From positions 1 to 41,932 of the forward strand of contig NZ_DIUM01000017.1 of NCBI RefSeq assembly GCF_002423035.1: a stretch of DNA of 41,932 bases. The letters run 5' to 3'. This DNA comes from Thiocapsa sp. UBA6158. GTDB taxonomy: Bacteria > Pseudomonadota > Gammaproteobacteria > Chromatiales > Chromatiaceae. The position numbers and the translations under genes are program-made. The notes under the pieces are model-generated. The model saw only the letters and a program-made list of their open reading frames with translations, had not been told where the DNA came from and did no database searches. Below are positions 18,301 to 25,838 of this stretch, piece by piece. Each line of letters starts with the position of its first letter. Positions within the stretch are counted from its first letter, which is position 1.

Positions 18301-19389
18301 CAGGTCGAGACGGGGTAGATCCGCGTCGGCGATGCGCCCGGCGAGGTCTCCGATCTGCAGATGCCAGCCCGCCGCACGCGGCCTGACCCTGGCGATCGCA
18401 GCCAAATGCTCGACCTGGAGCGGCAAGGCGGACGCACGATCCGACGGACTGCGCGATCCTTGCGCAGGCCCCACCCGCAGGCCGGTCAGATCGACTCGAA
18501 TCAGCGCGTCCTCCGGATGCCCGGCGCCGATCCGCGACCAACCCTCGAGTCGGATGCGGCCGCTGCGCACGGAAACCGCCGACAACCCGTTGCCGCGGAG
18601 GATCTCGTCGAGATCGCCGGCATCCAGACCGGCGTAAACGCGGCCGCCCCAAGAAGCCGGTGCGGTCGACGGGCCGTCGAGATCGGCGATCAGGCTCAGC
18701 CGGTTCGGTCCGGAATCCCGGCGTGTCGATGCCGTTGCATCACCGATCGGGTGAAGTGCCGCGGTTGCGGCCAAGGTGTGGCGATCGCCGTCGTTGAGGA
18801 GACGCAGGTGCAGGTCCGTCAGACGCAACCCGGCCCGTTCCGGGGCCGGTCGATCGTCGCGCATCAGCAACTCGCCCACCACCAGCTCGACACGGGCCTG
18901 CGTGAGCAGAAATTCGAGCGCCCTCGGGTCGCGCCCGCTCAGCGCCTCCAGACCATCGAGCTGGAGACGACCCTCCGCGTCGATGCGCGCCGCAAGTCGC
19001 GATCCGACCAAGGTCAGCGCCGTGATCTTCGGCACACCCGCCCGCAGAGACGCCAGCGGATCGATCGCGATCTCGACGGCATCCAGCGCGAGGACGTCCT
19101 TGGGCCGTTCGGGGTTCGGGCCGGGATCGGACAGGCGCAGGTCGCGCACGACGAGACGCGGGCCGCGCCCGTCGAGGTGCAGCGAGGCCGAGCCCAGACG
19201 CACCCGGTAACCGAGCCGCTCGCCGAGCATGTCGGCGACCCAGCGGTTGTCGACCTCGGTCAGCGGGAGCGCAAAGCGTGCAGCCGTCACGACGACTGCA
19301 GCCAGCACCAACCCGGTCGTCGCGACCACGACGGCGACCGAGACGAGACGTCGCATGAAGCGGGTTATGCGGGTGTGCGAGAAAGACAT
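15334..19389 (-). CDS. yhdP: YhdP family AsmA-like outer-membrane lipid transport protein
   Basis: YhdP is a very large inner-membrane-anchored periplasmic protein of the AsmA/TamB superfamily that helps carry phospholipids to the outer membrane. The 1351-residue product is close to the E. coli protein (1266). A single membrane segment lies at about residues 15-37; the rest is a long beta-rich repeat region in DUF3971/AsmA-like layout, with the conserved C-terminal part around GRLLDVEPGVGRVLGFLNLSAL-like sequence and a final Gly/Ala-rich segment. ATG 19389 lies 22 bases after rng; the in-frame ATG at 19356 is an alternative, but would remove residues before the membrane helix. Its stop lies in a palindromic repeat. 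Gene order maf-rng-yhdP supports the call. Confidence 0.93.
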   Translation of the reverse strand: MSFSHTRITRFMRRLVSVAVVVATTGLVLAAVVVTAARFALPLTEVDNRWVADMLGERLGYRVRLGSASLHLDGRGPRLVVRDLRLSDPGPNPERPKDVLALDAVEIAIDPLASLRAGVPKITALTLVGSRLAARIDAEGRLQLDGLEALSGRDPRALEFLLTQARVELVVGELLMRDDRPAPERAGLRLTDLHLRLLNDGDRHTLAATAALHPIGDATASTRRDSGPNRLSLIADLDGPSTAPASWGGRVYAGLDAGDLDEILRGNGLSAVSVRSGRIRLEGWSRIGAGHPEDALIRVDLTGLRVGPAQGSRSPSDRASALPLQVEHLAAIARVRPRAAGWHLQIGDLAGRIADADLPRLDLDLRLTSEGRPKRLRVRSDPLDLAALASVLSASPWPLPESLGELIAAKPRGRVEDPKLQVDWFAGQPVHWAVRADGEGLGWDRTGALPGVDGLAVRLRADREGGEARVGSAGLGLDLRPLFSEPLGLDRLSTRLDWRVDATGATRISARNLTFENADLAGRARLALDLPADGSSPLMDLRASFYDGDGSRVRPYLPVGIMHRDLVRWLERAIVAGRIPQADLIFRGPLAAYPFRGHEGRFELLLELEDTLLDYLPDWPAIREAAGRLRFLDQSLTIELDRGRILDSRLVGARGEIPELWGAPGMRIVGETEGPFSDGLRTLTETPLAKDLGRLAGSLEVTGDSRLRLEIDLPFTKQWQLGIAGRLSWPKPATLAIRGTPVELSRLGGEVTFTEKSLASEVLEGVLWDRPLSLSIATLKPGVADDSATLIKARARTPVTELGRRFPSSAWGLVSGEIDWDLKVTLRNRDVRAAVLPLEYRLISRLNGLAIDLPAPLGKNASATRDLELVGALVPGSSLRVAGRLGEVAGDLMLDLGASPLPAMRAHVRLGGESVPSPEGEGVFLDGRLADLDLVAWLVRLEAFSTAEQAGASPRVPGAVAWFRGADLQVDRLVLGGPRLTAVDLRLTPIEGGSSGKGWQVAVRANELAGEIEIPTADGVPVRVALERLDLLAFQDTPDNVVSEPSALPVEEPFRGLPPMDVRIARLSWGDALLGTLQLDLRPDLLGLRLPSIRLLGDGLVSAEGEAAWRRSESGDRSELSMRVESRDSGGLLVAMDSQNRLENAPMQAQIMLDWSGGFGDFKLARARGFVDVEVGPGRLLDVEPGVGRVLGFLNLSALKRRLSMDFTDLYGEGFSFEEMRGGIRLAEGKATLDSFTIEGPAGKVMVSGSSDLVNQRFDQSVVVEPRIGSSVALASAVAGGPVVGAAVYLVDRIAGNAIDRLGRYGYRVTGAWSDPDVSRVGWDPAVGAESSATPTSTPVDVPTSPNHFLD

Positions 19390-19411
19390 GCCGGACCGTC
19401 GAGGGTGAACC

Positions 19412-20866
19412 TCAGATCAGAACCACGTCATACTGTTCTTGGGTGTAGAGCGCCTCGGCCTGGAGGCGAATGGGACGCCCGATGAAGGCCTCGAGCTCGG
19501 CGAGGTGGGCCGATTCTTCGTCGAGAAGCCGATCGATGACCTCCTGCGAGGCCAGCACCAGCAAGGTTTCGACATCGAACTGGCGCGACTCGCGCAGGAT
19601 CTCGCGAAAGATCTCGTAGCAGGTCGTCTGAGCGGTCTTCACCGAGCCGCGACCGCCGCAGTAGGGACAAGGCTCGGAGAGCACGTGCTCGAGCGACTCG
19701 CGGGTGCGCTTGCGGGTCATCTCCACCAGGCCCAGCGAGGAGACCTCGGTGATGTGGGTCTTGGCGTGATCGCGCGCGAGACACTTCTCCAAGGCTCTGA
19801 GCACCTGGCGCTTGTGCTCGTCCTCGGACATGTCGATGAAATCGATGATGATGATGCCGCCGAGGTTGCGCAGCCTCAACTGACGACAGATCGCCTGGGC
19901 CGCCTCCAGGTTGGTCTTGAAGATGGTCTCTTCGAGGTTGCGGTGGCCGACGAATGCACCCGTGTTGATGTCGATGGTGGTCATGGCCTCGGTCTGGTCG
20001 ATCACCAGATGACCGCCGGACTTGAGCTGAACCTTGCGCTGCAGCGCCTTGCGGATCTCCTCTTCCACCCCGTAGAGATCGAACAGCGGGCGCTCGCCTT
20101 GGTAGTAGTCGATACGCTCCTTGATCTCGGGGATGTACTTGGTCGCGAAGGCCATGGCCTTGTCGACCATCGCCCGGGAGTCGATGCGCACCCGCTCCAC
20201 CTCGGGCGTCACCAGGTCGCGCAGCGCACGCATGGCCAGCGGCAGATCGTCGTGGACCAGACCGATCTCGGTCGCCGCCGCACAGCGCTCGCGGATCCCG
20301 CGCCAGAGCTTGGCCAGAAAGGCCATATCGCGAAACAGCGACTCCTCGGACACGCCGTCAGCCGCGGTGCGCGCGATGAAGCCGCCCTCGCCCTCGTGCG
20401 CATCGACATAGCGCTGCAGGATGTCGCGCAGACGGCGCCGCTCGTCCTCGTCCTCGATCTTCTGCGAGACCCCGGTGCTCGCCAGGGCCGGCATGCAGAC
20501 CAGATAACGCGAGGCCACCGAGATGTTGGTCGTCAGCCGCGCACCCTTGGAGCCCAGCGGATCCTTCACGACCTGCACCACGAGCCGATCGCCCTCGTGC
20601 ACCAGCTCGTGGATCTGATCGCTGCGCGGCTCGCCTTGAGGGCCCATGATGTCGGAGGCGTGGAGGAAGGCGGCTCGATCCAGGCCGATGTCCACGAACG
20701 CCGCCTGCATCCCGGGCAGGACCCGACAGACCCGACCCTTATAGATGTTTCCGACCAGACCGCAGCGCTCGGCGCGCTCGATGATGATCTCCTGCACCAC
20801 GCCGTTCTCGACCACGGCGACCCGGGTTTCCGGCGGCGTGACATTGATCAGGATCTCTTCGCTCAC
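19412..20866 (-). CDS. rng: ribonuclease G
   Basis: RNase G is an endoribonuclease of the RNase E/G family that trims the 5' end of 16S rRNA and cuts some mRNAs. The 484-residue product matches the E. coli length (489). An S1-like RNA-binding region follows the N terminus (GNIYKGRVCRVLPGMQAAFVD, beginning near residue 40). Catalytic magnesium ligands are visible as the Asp in TTIDINTGAF and the Asp in IDFIDMSEDEH. The zinc-link CPYCGG is near residue 400. It starts with GTG at 20866; no ATG is available in frame. It follows maf by 81 bases and precedes yhdP by 22 bases, so the three probably form one transcript. Confidence 0.95.
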   Translation of the reverse strand: MSEEILINVTPPETRVAVVENGVVQEIIIERAERCGLVGNIYKGRVCRVLPGMQAAFVDIGLDRAAFLHASDIMGPQGEPRSDQIHELVHEGDRLVVQVVKDPLGSKGARLTTNISVASRYLVCMPALASTGVSQKIEDEDERRRLRDILQRYVDAHEGEGGFIARTAADGVSEESLFRDMAFLAKLWRGIRERCAAATEIGLVHDDLPLAMRALRDLVTPEVERVRIDSRAMVDKAMAFATKYIPEIKERIDYYQGERPLFDLYGVEEEIRKALQRKVQLKSGGHLVIDQTEAMTTIDINTGAFVGHRNLEETIFKTNLEAAQAICRQLRLRNLGGIIIIDFIDMSEDEHKRQVLRALEKCLARDHAKTHITEVSSLGLVEMTRKRTRESLEHVLSEPCPYCGGRGSVKTAQTTCYEIFREILRESRQFDVETLLVLASQEVIDRLLDEESAHLAELEAFIGRPIRLQAEALYTQEQYDVVLI

Positions 20867-20947
20867 GGGAACATCGCTCGTTGGCCTGTTTGAATATCGT
20901 TTTGAGCCTACCCGCGTTCGTCCCGGAAAGACAGGCGGCAGTGGTTT

Positions 20948-21589
20948 TCAGACGCGGGGCGAGACTGCGCCCGACGCTGAACCGATCACCTGGATCCCCG
21001 CAGCACCAAGCAGGCGACCCGTTTCGAACAGCGGCAACCCCATCACCCCCGAATAGCTGCCCTGCAGCTCGGAGATGAAGAGCGCGCCGATACCCTGAAT
21101 GGCATAGGCACCGGCCTTGTCGCACGGCTCGCCAGTGTCCCAATAGCTCAGAATCTCGGACTCCTGCAAGGCGCGAAAGGTCACCAGACTGTCGCTCAGG
21201 TCGGTCAGCTCGCGCTCGCCCACGATCAGTGCAATCGCGGTCAGGACCCGGTGCGAGCGCCCGGACAAGGTGCCCAACATACGCGCGGCAGACGCCCGAT
21301 CGGCGGGCTTACCGAGTGTCATGTCTCCGAGGACGACCGCCGTGTCCGCAGCCAGCACCGGCCGCAGCTCGCCCTCGGACACCGCGGCACGGCCCGCACG
21401 CGCCTTCTCCAAGGCCACCCGCCGGACATAGGTCTCGGGCGACTCGCCCGGCCGTCGTGTCTCGTCGGTCTCGGCCTCGACCAGGGCCACGCGCATACCG
21501 ATCTGCTCCAGGAGAGCGAGCCGCCGCGGCGAGCGCGAGGCGAGATAGAGGTGGTGATCGGTTTCGTCGTCGGCTCGGGGTTGGGGCAT
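20948..21589 (-). CDS. maf: Maf/YhdE nucleoside triphosphate pyrophosphatase
   Basis: Maf proteins hydrolyse dTTP, UTP and modified nucleotides to monophosphates (house-cleaning) and were first described as septum-formation inhibitors. The 213-residue product has the signature ASRSPRR near the start, ETDE and AADTAVVLG, and the C-terminal AYAIQGIGALFI, which fit the YhdE (dTTP/UTP) branch. The ATG at 21589 is chosen because the longer reading frame to 21673 runs through a heptamer tandem repeat and encodes low-complexity Gln/Glu/Gly/Arg sequence. No strong ribosome site is seen. In E. coli this gene likewise precedes rng and yhdP. Confidence 0.93.
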   Translation of the reverse strand: MPQPRADDETDHHLYLASRSPRRLALLEQIGMRVALVEAETDETRRPGESPETYVRRVALEKARAGRAAVSEGELRPVLAADTAVVLGDMTLGKPADRASAARMLGTLSGRSHRVLTAIALIVGERELTDLSDSLVTFRALQESEILSYWDTGEPCDKAGAYAIQGIGALFISELQGSYSGVMGLPLFETGRLLGAAGIQVIGSASGAVSPRV

Positions 21590-21619
21590 GGTGGTTGAGC
21601 TCAAAGGTTTCGATTGGCG

Positions 21620-21668
21620 TCCTGCCTCCTGCCTCCTGCCTCCCGCTTCCTGCTTCCTGCCTCCTGCC
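21620..21668. repeat. 7-bp tandem repeat, seven units
   Basis: Seven consecutive heptamers of the form TCCYGCY: five are TCCTGCC, one is TCCCGCT and one TCCTGCT. A second low-complexity tract follows at about 21684-21715, with GCTGGAG heptamers and GGCGCC palindromes. The tract lies between the rlmH stop and the maf start and extends the maf reading frame artificially. Slippage-prone DNA, possibly length-variable between strains. Confidence 0.85.
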
Positions 21669-21724
21669 ATCAACCAAACCGAAGCTGGAGGCTGGAGGCT
21701 GGCGCCTGGTGGCGCCTGGCGGCT

Positions 21725-22198
21725 TCAGTCGCCGCGATGGTACGGATGCCCCTGCACCAGCGTCCAGGCGCGGTAGAGCTGCTCGGCGACGATGACCCGC
21801 ACCAGCGGGTGCGGAAAGGTCAGCCGCGACAGGGACCAGCGCTGATCGGCCCGCGCCAGGCAGGGCTCGGCCAAACCGTCCGGGCCGCCGACCAGCAAGG
21901 CCAGATCGCGACCGCCGGCCAGCCAGGCCCGCAGCTGCTCGGCCAGGGTCTCGGTGCTCCAAGACTCACCCGCGCCGTCGAGCGCCACGACACGCGCGCC
22001 TTTCGGGATCGCTTTCAGCATGCGGGCGCCTTCATCCGCGCGTGCACGCTCCGCGCCGCTGCCCTTGCCGCGCAGGCCCGGCTCGATCTCGACCACGGAG
22101 AGCGCGCACTCGGAGGGGAGTCGCTTGGCATACTCCACGTAACCGGACTCCACCCAGGCGGGCATGCGCCGCCCGACCGCGATCAGTCGAACGCGCAT
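21725..22198 (-). CDS. rlmH: 23S rRNA pseudouridine-1915 N3-methyltransferase
   Basis: RlmH is a small SPOUT methyltransferase that methylates pseudouridine 1915 in helix 69 of 23S rRNA using S-adenosylmethionine. The 157-residue product has the family length (E. coli 155), the N-terminal MRVRLIAVGRRMPAW, the trefoil-knot SAM loop LLVGGPDGL and the C-terminal EQLYRAW...GHPYHR block. In many gammaproteobacteria it follows rsfS; here it is instead the first gene of the minus-strand block and is divergent from the metH-like gene, 76 bases apart. The repeat tract separates it from maf. Confidence 0.96.
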   Translation of the reverse strand: MRVRLIAVGRRMPAWVESGYVEYAKRLPSECALSVVEIEPGLRGKGSGAERARADEGARMLKAIPKGARVVALDGAGESWSTETLAEQLRAWLAGGRDLALLVGGPDGLAEPCLARADQRWSLSRLTFPHPLVRVIVAEQLYRAWTLVQGHPYHRGD

Positions 22199-22274
22199 CG
22201 GCTCGCGACCGCTCGGACTGACCCGCTATACTCGAACGCCATCTTCATCGATCCTCGCCATCGCCATCGCCATC

Positions 22275-23327
22275 ATGCCAGACACACGCAGCCGAATCAC
22301 CGACCTCGCGAACCGACGCATCCTCATCCTCGACGGCGCCATGGGAACCATGATCCAACGCTGTCAACTCGAAGAGGCCGACTACCGCGGCGAGCAGTTC
22401 AAGGATTGGCCTTCGGACCTCAAGGGCAACAACGATCTGCTGTCGCTGACCAAGCCCGAGGTCATCCGCGCAATCCACGAGCAGTACCTGGAGGCCGGCG
22501 CCGACATCCTGGAGACCAACACCTTCAACGGCAACCGACTCTCACAGGCCGACTACGGTCTGCAGGACTATACCGCGGAGATCGTCACCGCCGCGGCCCG
22601 GCTGGCCCGCGAGGTGGCCGACGTCTGGACCGCCAAGACCCCCGACAAGCCGCGCTTCGTCGCCGGTGTCTTGGGCCCGACCAGCAAGACCGCCAGCATC
22701 TCGCCGGATGTCAACGACCCGGGCGCACGCAACACGAATTTCGACGAGCTGGTCGAGGTCTATGCCGAGGCGACCCGAGCACTCATCGCCGCGGACGTCG
22801 ACATCATCCTGATCGAGACCATCTTCGACACGCTCAACGCCAAAGCAGCGGCCTTTGCGGTCGATCAGGTCTTCGAGGAAGACGGCATCATCCTGCCCGT
22901 CATGATCTCGGGCACCATTACGGACGCCTCCGGGCGCACCCTCTCCGGCCAAACCGTCGAAGCCTTCTACAACAGCCTTCGCCACGTCAAACCCTTCGCC
23001 ATCGGGCTCAACTGCGCCTTGGGTCCGGATCTGCTCAGACCGCACGTGGAGGATATGGCCCGCATCGCCGAGTCCTACACCACCTTTCATCCGAACGCCG
23101 GACTGCCCAACGAGATGGGCGGCTACGACATGACGCCGGCTCAGATGGCCGAGCAGATCGAGGAGTGGGCGCAGTCGGGTTTCCTCAACATCATCGGCGG
23201 CTGCTGCGGGAGCACGCCCGATCATATCCGCGCCATCGCCCATGCCGTGGAGGGTAAAACGCCGCGCCGACCGGTCGAAGGGAATCACCGGATGCGTCTG
23301 TCCGGGCTCGAGGCATTCAACGCTTGA
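22275..23327 (+). CDS. metH: stand-alone homocysteine S-methyltransferase module of MetH
   Basis: This 350-residue protein corresponds to the first domain only of cobalamin-dependent methionine synthase, which binds and activates homocysteine with zinc. The N terminus has LILDGAMGTMIQ. The zinc ligands are Cys247, Cys310 and Cys311 (GLNCALG, IIGGCCGSTPDH), identical in number to those of E. coli MetH. The protein stops at RLSGLEAFNA, the linker just before the folate domain of full MetH. The folate, cobalamin and reactivation domains are absent from this window; the next gene is sseA. The ATG at 22275 gives the canonical start. TATACT at 22227-22232 may be the -10 box, leaving no room for a cobalamin riboswitch. 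It may be half of a split MetH or use another methyl donor. Confidence 0.88.
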   Translation: MPDTRSRITDLANRRILILDGAMGTMIQRCQLEEADYRGEQFKDWPSDLKGNNDLLSLTKPEVIRAIHEQYLEAGADILETNTFNGNRLSQADYGLQDYTAEIVTAAARLAREVADVWTAKTPDKPRFVAGVLGPTSKTASISPDVNDPGARNTNFDELVEVYAEATRALIAADVDIILIETIFDTLNAKAAAFAVDQVFEEDGIILPVMISGTITDASGRTLSGQTVEAFYNSLRHVKPFAIGLNCALGPDLLRPHVEDMARIAESYTTFHPNAGLPNEMGGYDMTPAQMAEQIEEWAQSGFLNIIGGCCGSTPDHIRAIAHAVEGKTPRRPVEGNHRMRLSGLEAFNA

Positions 23328-24220
23328 ACGGCGTCCGAGAGAACCTCGTCGACGCGCCGACCTTGCTCGCCGGGATCGAGGATCCGGACCTGCGACTGTT
23401 CGACTGTCGCTTCTCGCTGGCCGACCCCGAGGCGGGACGTCGAGCCTATGCGGAGGGCCATCCTCCCGGAGCCTATTACGCCGATCTCGACACGCATCTG
23501 TCCTCCCCGATCGGTCCGACGAACGGGCGCCATCCCTTGCCCGATCCAGCGCGCCTCGCCGCCTGGCTCGGCGACTGCGGCGTTTCGCCGCGGACGCGGG
23601 TGGTCGTCTACGATGATGTAGGCGGCGGATTCGCGGCGAGGCTCTGGTGGCTGCTGCGTTGGATCGGGCACGATCGGGTCGCCCTGCTCGACGGAGGGCT
23701 TCAAGCCTGGATCGCCGCAGGCGGCGCACTGACGGGCGAGGACCCTCGTCACGAGCCAGGGGAGCTGACCGCAAGGCCCGACGACACCCGATGGATCACC
23801 ACCGAGGCGCTGGCCGCCGAGCTGTCCGCGGGCCGGCCGACCCTGATCGACGCACGCGCACCCGAGCGCTTTCGAGGTGACCAAGAGCCCATCGATCCGG
23901 TGGCGGGCCACATCCCGGGCGCCATCAATCTGCCGCTGACGGATAACCTGGATGCGGACGGGCGGTTTCTCTGCGCGGAGCGTCTGCACAAACGCTTCAC
24001 CCGAGCGATCGGCCCGGCTCCCCCGTCATCCGTCGTGCACAGCTGCGGCTCGGGCGTGAACGCCTGCCACAACCTCTTGGCGATGGAGATCGCCGGACTG
24101 CATGGCTCGCGACTCTATGCCGGATCTTGGAGTGAATGGATCCGCTCACCCGAGCGACCGGTGGCGACGGGGTCGGACGAAGGTGATCTCGGGATAGGAA
24201 CGACCACGGGGCGACTTTAG
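23324..24220 (+). CDS. sseA: 3-mercaptopyruvate sulfurtransferase (two-rhodanese)
   Basis: This enzyme moves sulfur from 3-mercaptopyruvate (or thiosulfate) to an acceptor such as thioredoxin or cyanide. The 298 residues form two rhodanese domains. The active Cys241 is in the loop CGSGVNA, which fits the CGSGVTA consensus of mercaptopyruvate enzymes and not the basic loop of thiosulfate enzymes. It begins with TTG at 23324 inside a four-base TTGA overlap with the metH-like gene, so translation is probably coupled. Pairing with a homocysteine-metabolising gene suggests a sulfur amino acid unit. A hairpin whose T tract faces the other strand follows. Confidence 0.9.
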   Translation: MNGVRENLVDAPTLLAGIEDPDLRLFDCRFSLADPEAGRRAYAEGHPPGAYYADLDTHLSSPIGPTNGRHPLPDPARLAAWLGDCGVSPRTRVVVYDDVGGGFAARLWWLLRWIGHDRVALLDGGLQAWIAAGGALTGEDPRHEPGELTARPDDTRWITTEALAAELSAGRPTLIDARAPERFRGDQEPIDPVAGHIPGAINLPLTDNLDADGRFLCAERLHKRFTRAIGPAPPSSVVHSCGSGVNACHNLLAMEIAGLHGSRLYAGSWSEWIRSPERPVATGSDEGDLGIGTTTGRL

Positions 24221-24262
24221 TCGCCCGACAACACTGACATGCCTTGATGGACACTTCACCGC

Positions 24263-24290
24263 AAAAAGCCCCGACCTTTCGGCCGGGGCT
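24263..24290 (-). terminator. intrinsic terminator of the peroxiredoxin gene
   Basis: On the minus strand, AGCCCCGGCC and GGTCGGGGCT pair (one A-C mismatch) around a four-base loop and are followed by TTTTT. It lies 30 bases after the peroxiredoxin stop and also lies in the path of sseA transcription from the other side. Confidence 0.85.
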
Positions 24291-24320
24291 GTGTACGTCA
24301 TTCAATCCGGATGCGCAGGC

Positions 24321-24974
24321 TCAGAGCGATTTCTTGCAGAAGTACCAGTCCACGCACTCGTACTCGCCGCTCGCCACCCGTGCGTTCGCCTCCTCCACGC
24401 TGCCCGGCGGGGGGACGATGACCTTCTCGCCCGGCTGCCAGTTCTCGGGGGTGGCGACCTTGTAGGCGTCGGAGGTCTGCATGGCCTTCACCAGACGCAG
24501 GATCTCGTCGATGGAGCGGCCGTTGCTCATCGGATAGTAGAGCATGGCCCGCAGCACGCCTTGCGGGTCGATCACGAAGGTGGCGCGCACCGCCGAGGTA
24601 TCGCTCGCGCCGGGCTGGATCATGCCGTAGGCCTTGGCGACCTGCATGGAGAGGTCGGCGATGATCGGGAAACCGATCTCCACGTCGAACTTCTCCTTGA
24701 TGTTGCGCACCCAGGCGACGTGGCTGTAGTGGCTGTCGATGGAGAGGCCGAGCAGATCGCAGTCGATCGCCTGGAAATCGGCATGACGGCGGGCGAAGCC
24801 CATGAACTCGGTGGTGCACACCGGCGTGAAGTCGGCCGGGTGGGAGAAGAGGACCAGCCACTTGCCGCGATAGTCTTCCAGGGTCTTGCGACCGTGGGTG
24901 GTCGGCGCATCGAAGGCCGGTGCCGGCTCGTTCAGGCGCGGCATGGCGGGGGCTGAAGTGGTCTCGTTGGTCAT
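24321..24974 (-). CDS. 1-Cys peroxiredoxin (Prx6 type)
   Basis: A thiol peroxidase that reduces hydrogen peroxide and organic or lipid peroxides in the cytosol. The 217-residue product has the peroxidatic Cys53 in DFTPVCTTEF, followed by the long Prx6-type C-terminal domain (PVCTTE, LYYPMSNGRSIDEILR, ENWQPGEKVI). Further cysteines occur at 72 and in the C-terminal CVDWYFC, so an internal resolving cysteine cannot be excluded. GGAG lies 8 bases before the ATG. The gene stands alone, with its own terminator. No clear OxyR site was found upstream. Confidence 0.92.
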   Translation of the reverse strand: MTNETTSAPAMPRLNEPAPAFDAPTTHGRKTLEDYRGKWLVLFSHPADFTPVCTTEFMGFARRHADFQAIDCDLLGLSIDSHYSHVAWVRNIKEKFDVEIGFPIIADLSMQVAKAYGMIQPGASDTSAVRATFVIDPQGVLRAMLYYPMSNGRSIDEILRLVKAMQTSDAYKVATPENWQPGEKVIVPPPGSVEEANARVASGEYECVDWYFCKKSL

Positions 24975-25375
24975 GGTTCAAGCTCCAGGTCTGCAGTGGT
25001 TGTTGCGTCGTCCCTCGTTCGAGGTTGATGCTAGGTTAGCGATTGCTGATGGGTGCATAAATTCGTTTGATCCGATGCCAATCATCGTCAAGGACGATTG
25101 CGTTATATCAATCGATTCCCGTGAACGATCGAGTCAGGGATGAGGGGAAGCTCTTGAACTCGGGGCCGGTGCAGCGTCTGCGATGGATCCGGATCATCTC
25201 CGGCATCGGGGTTCCAGCCGCTCGCGGGCGGTCTTGGACATTCGGAGGTCCGATACGGGCGCGAAGAGGTTATTTCGCTTGGTAGCCTCGGATCGGCGAC
25301 CGCGCACCCGCCGTGGTCTCGGCCAGGTTCCACAATGCCGATGCCTCGGAGGGGACGTGCCGACCGCGACCCCTT
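24975..25375. other. 401-base region without a supportable gene
   Basis: The part next to the peroxiredoxin gene (24975-25110) is AT-richer than its surroundings and must hold that gene's promoter; I could not fix -35 and -10 boxes. The remainder contains only antisense-like open frames with Arg/Pro-rich translations. The hemP-like remnant lies immediately to the right. Confidence 0.6.
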
Positions 25376-25555
25376 CGGCCCGACGAGTTCGAGGTGACCG
25401 GCACCGGCGACACGCAGCCGTTACAGCCGACCGCGATGCAGGATGCGCAGCTCTCCGGCCGGGTCGAACCGCTCGGCGCTGTCAACGGCGTCTTGGGGGT
25501 CGGCGCCCGGCAGGGACCGATCTGGATGCTCGGCCCGCTCGAGTGCTGCGCTCAT
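25376..25555 (-). pseudogene. hemP: hemP-like gene interrupted by a TAA stop
   Basis: From ATG 25555 the frame encodes 44 residues ending GELRILHRGRL, then TAA at 25421-25423, then continues RLRVAGAGHLELVGP. HemP proteins (small Fur-controlled hemin-uptake peptides, about 50-65 aa) have a core like GELxIxHxGxxYRLRLTRxGKLILTK. The stop replaces exactly the conserved Tyr, which one base change (TAC or TAT to TAA) would explain, and the normal LTK ending is lost. The ATG overlaps the stop of the preceding 57-residue gene (ATGA), and a Fur-like box lies upstream of that gene. Both facts support a former iron-regulated operon. It could still be made as a truncated peptide. Confidence 0.5.
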
Positions 25556-25725
25556 GAAGCGCTCTGCGCGGCGGTGGTCGGCAATCCGGCGGGATCGGCG
25601 TGCAGTGCGACGGGTGCGGGATGCAGCGCCGAGGAGGTCTCGGGCGGAGGTGTCGGGGTGTGGGTGCCCATCAAACCGAGCAGGAGGACACCTGTTGCAA
25701 CCGTACTGATGAGAAGCTCGCGCAT
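25552..25725 (-). CDS. small membrane or exported protein (57 aa), probably iron-regulated
   Basis: I do not recognise this gene. The 57-residue product begins with a hydrophobic segment (about 3-20, RELLISTVATGVLLLGLMG) that could be a signal anchor, followed by a Pro/Thr/Ala-rich tail with three histidines. GGAG lies 8 bases before the ATG. The TGA overlaps the ATG of the hemP-like frame, and a Fur-like box lies 95 bases upstream. Context suggests a small iron-stress protein, perhaps acting with a heme-uptake system; no receptor or TonB gene is in the window. Confidence 0.55.
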   Translation of the reverse strand: MRELLISTVATGVLLLGLMGTHTPTPPPETSSALHPAPVALHADPAGLPTTAAQSAS

Positions 25726-25819
25726 GCTGATGGCTCCAGGGTCGAGACGCCCTTGCCGGCGTGTCGACCCGATCGGGTGATCGGGAGGGCGGGGTCGGGC
25801 ATGGGTGTCCGTCCTTAAC

Positions 25820-25838
25820 ACAAATGATAATCGTTCGC
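25820..25838. promoter_or_regulatory. putative Fur box
   Basis: The core AAATGATAATCGTT matches the 19-base Fur consensus GATAATGATAATCATTATC at 13 of 19 positions, including ten in a row. It lies 95 bases before the 57-residue minus-strand gene and its hemP-like partner, the expected place for iron repression. The 469-base stretch 25726-26194 contains no gene; apart from this box it holds the Zur-like site at 26051-26072. Confidence 0.55.

Noticed and set aside
25270..25485. 71-aa minus-strand frame with CASC and CNGC pairs
   Set aside because: Starts with TTG without a ribosome site and is in another frame of the hemP-like remnant; the cysteines arise from out-of-frame reading of that sequence.
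25313..25780. 155-aa plus-strand frame opposite the Fur-linked genes
   Set aside because: Antisense to the 57-residue gene and the hemP-like frame, no ribosome site, low-complexity Gly/Val/Arg composition.
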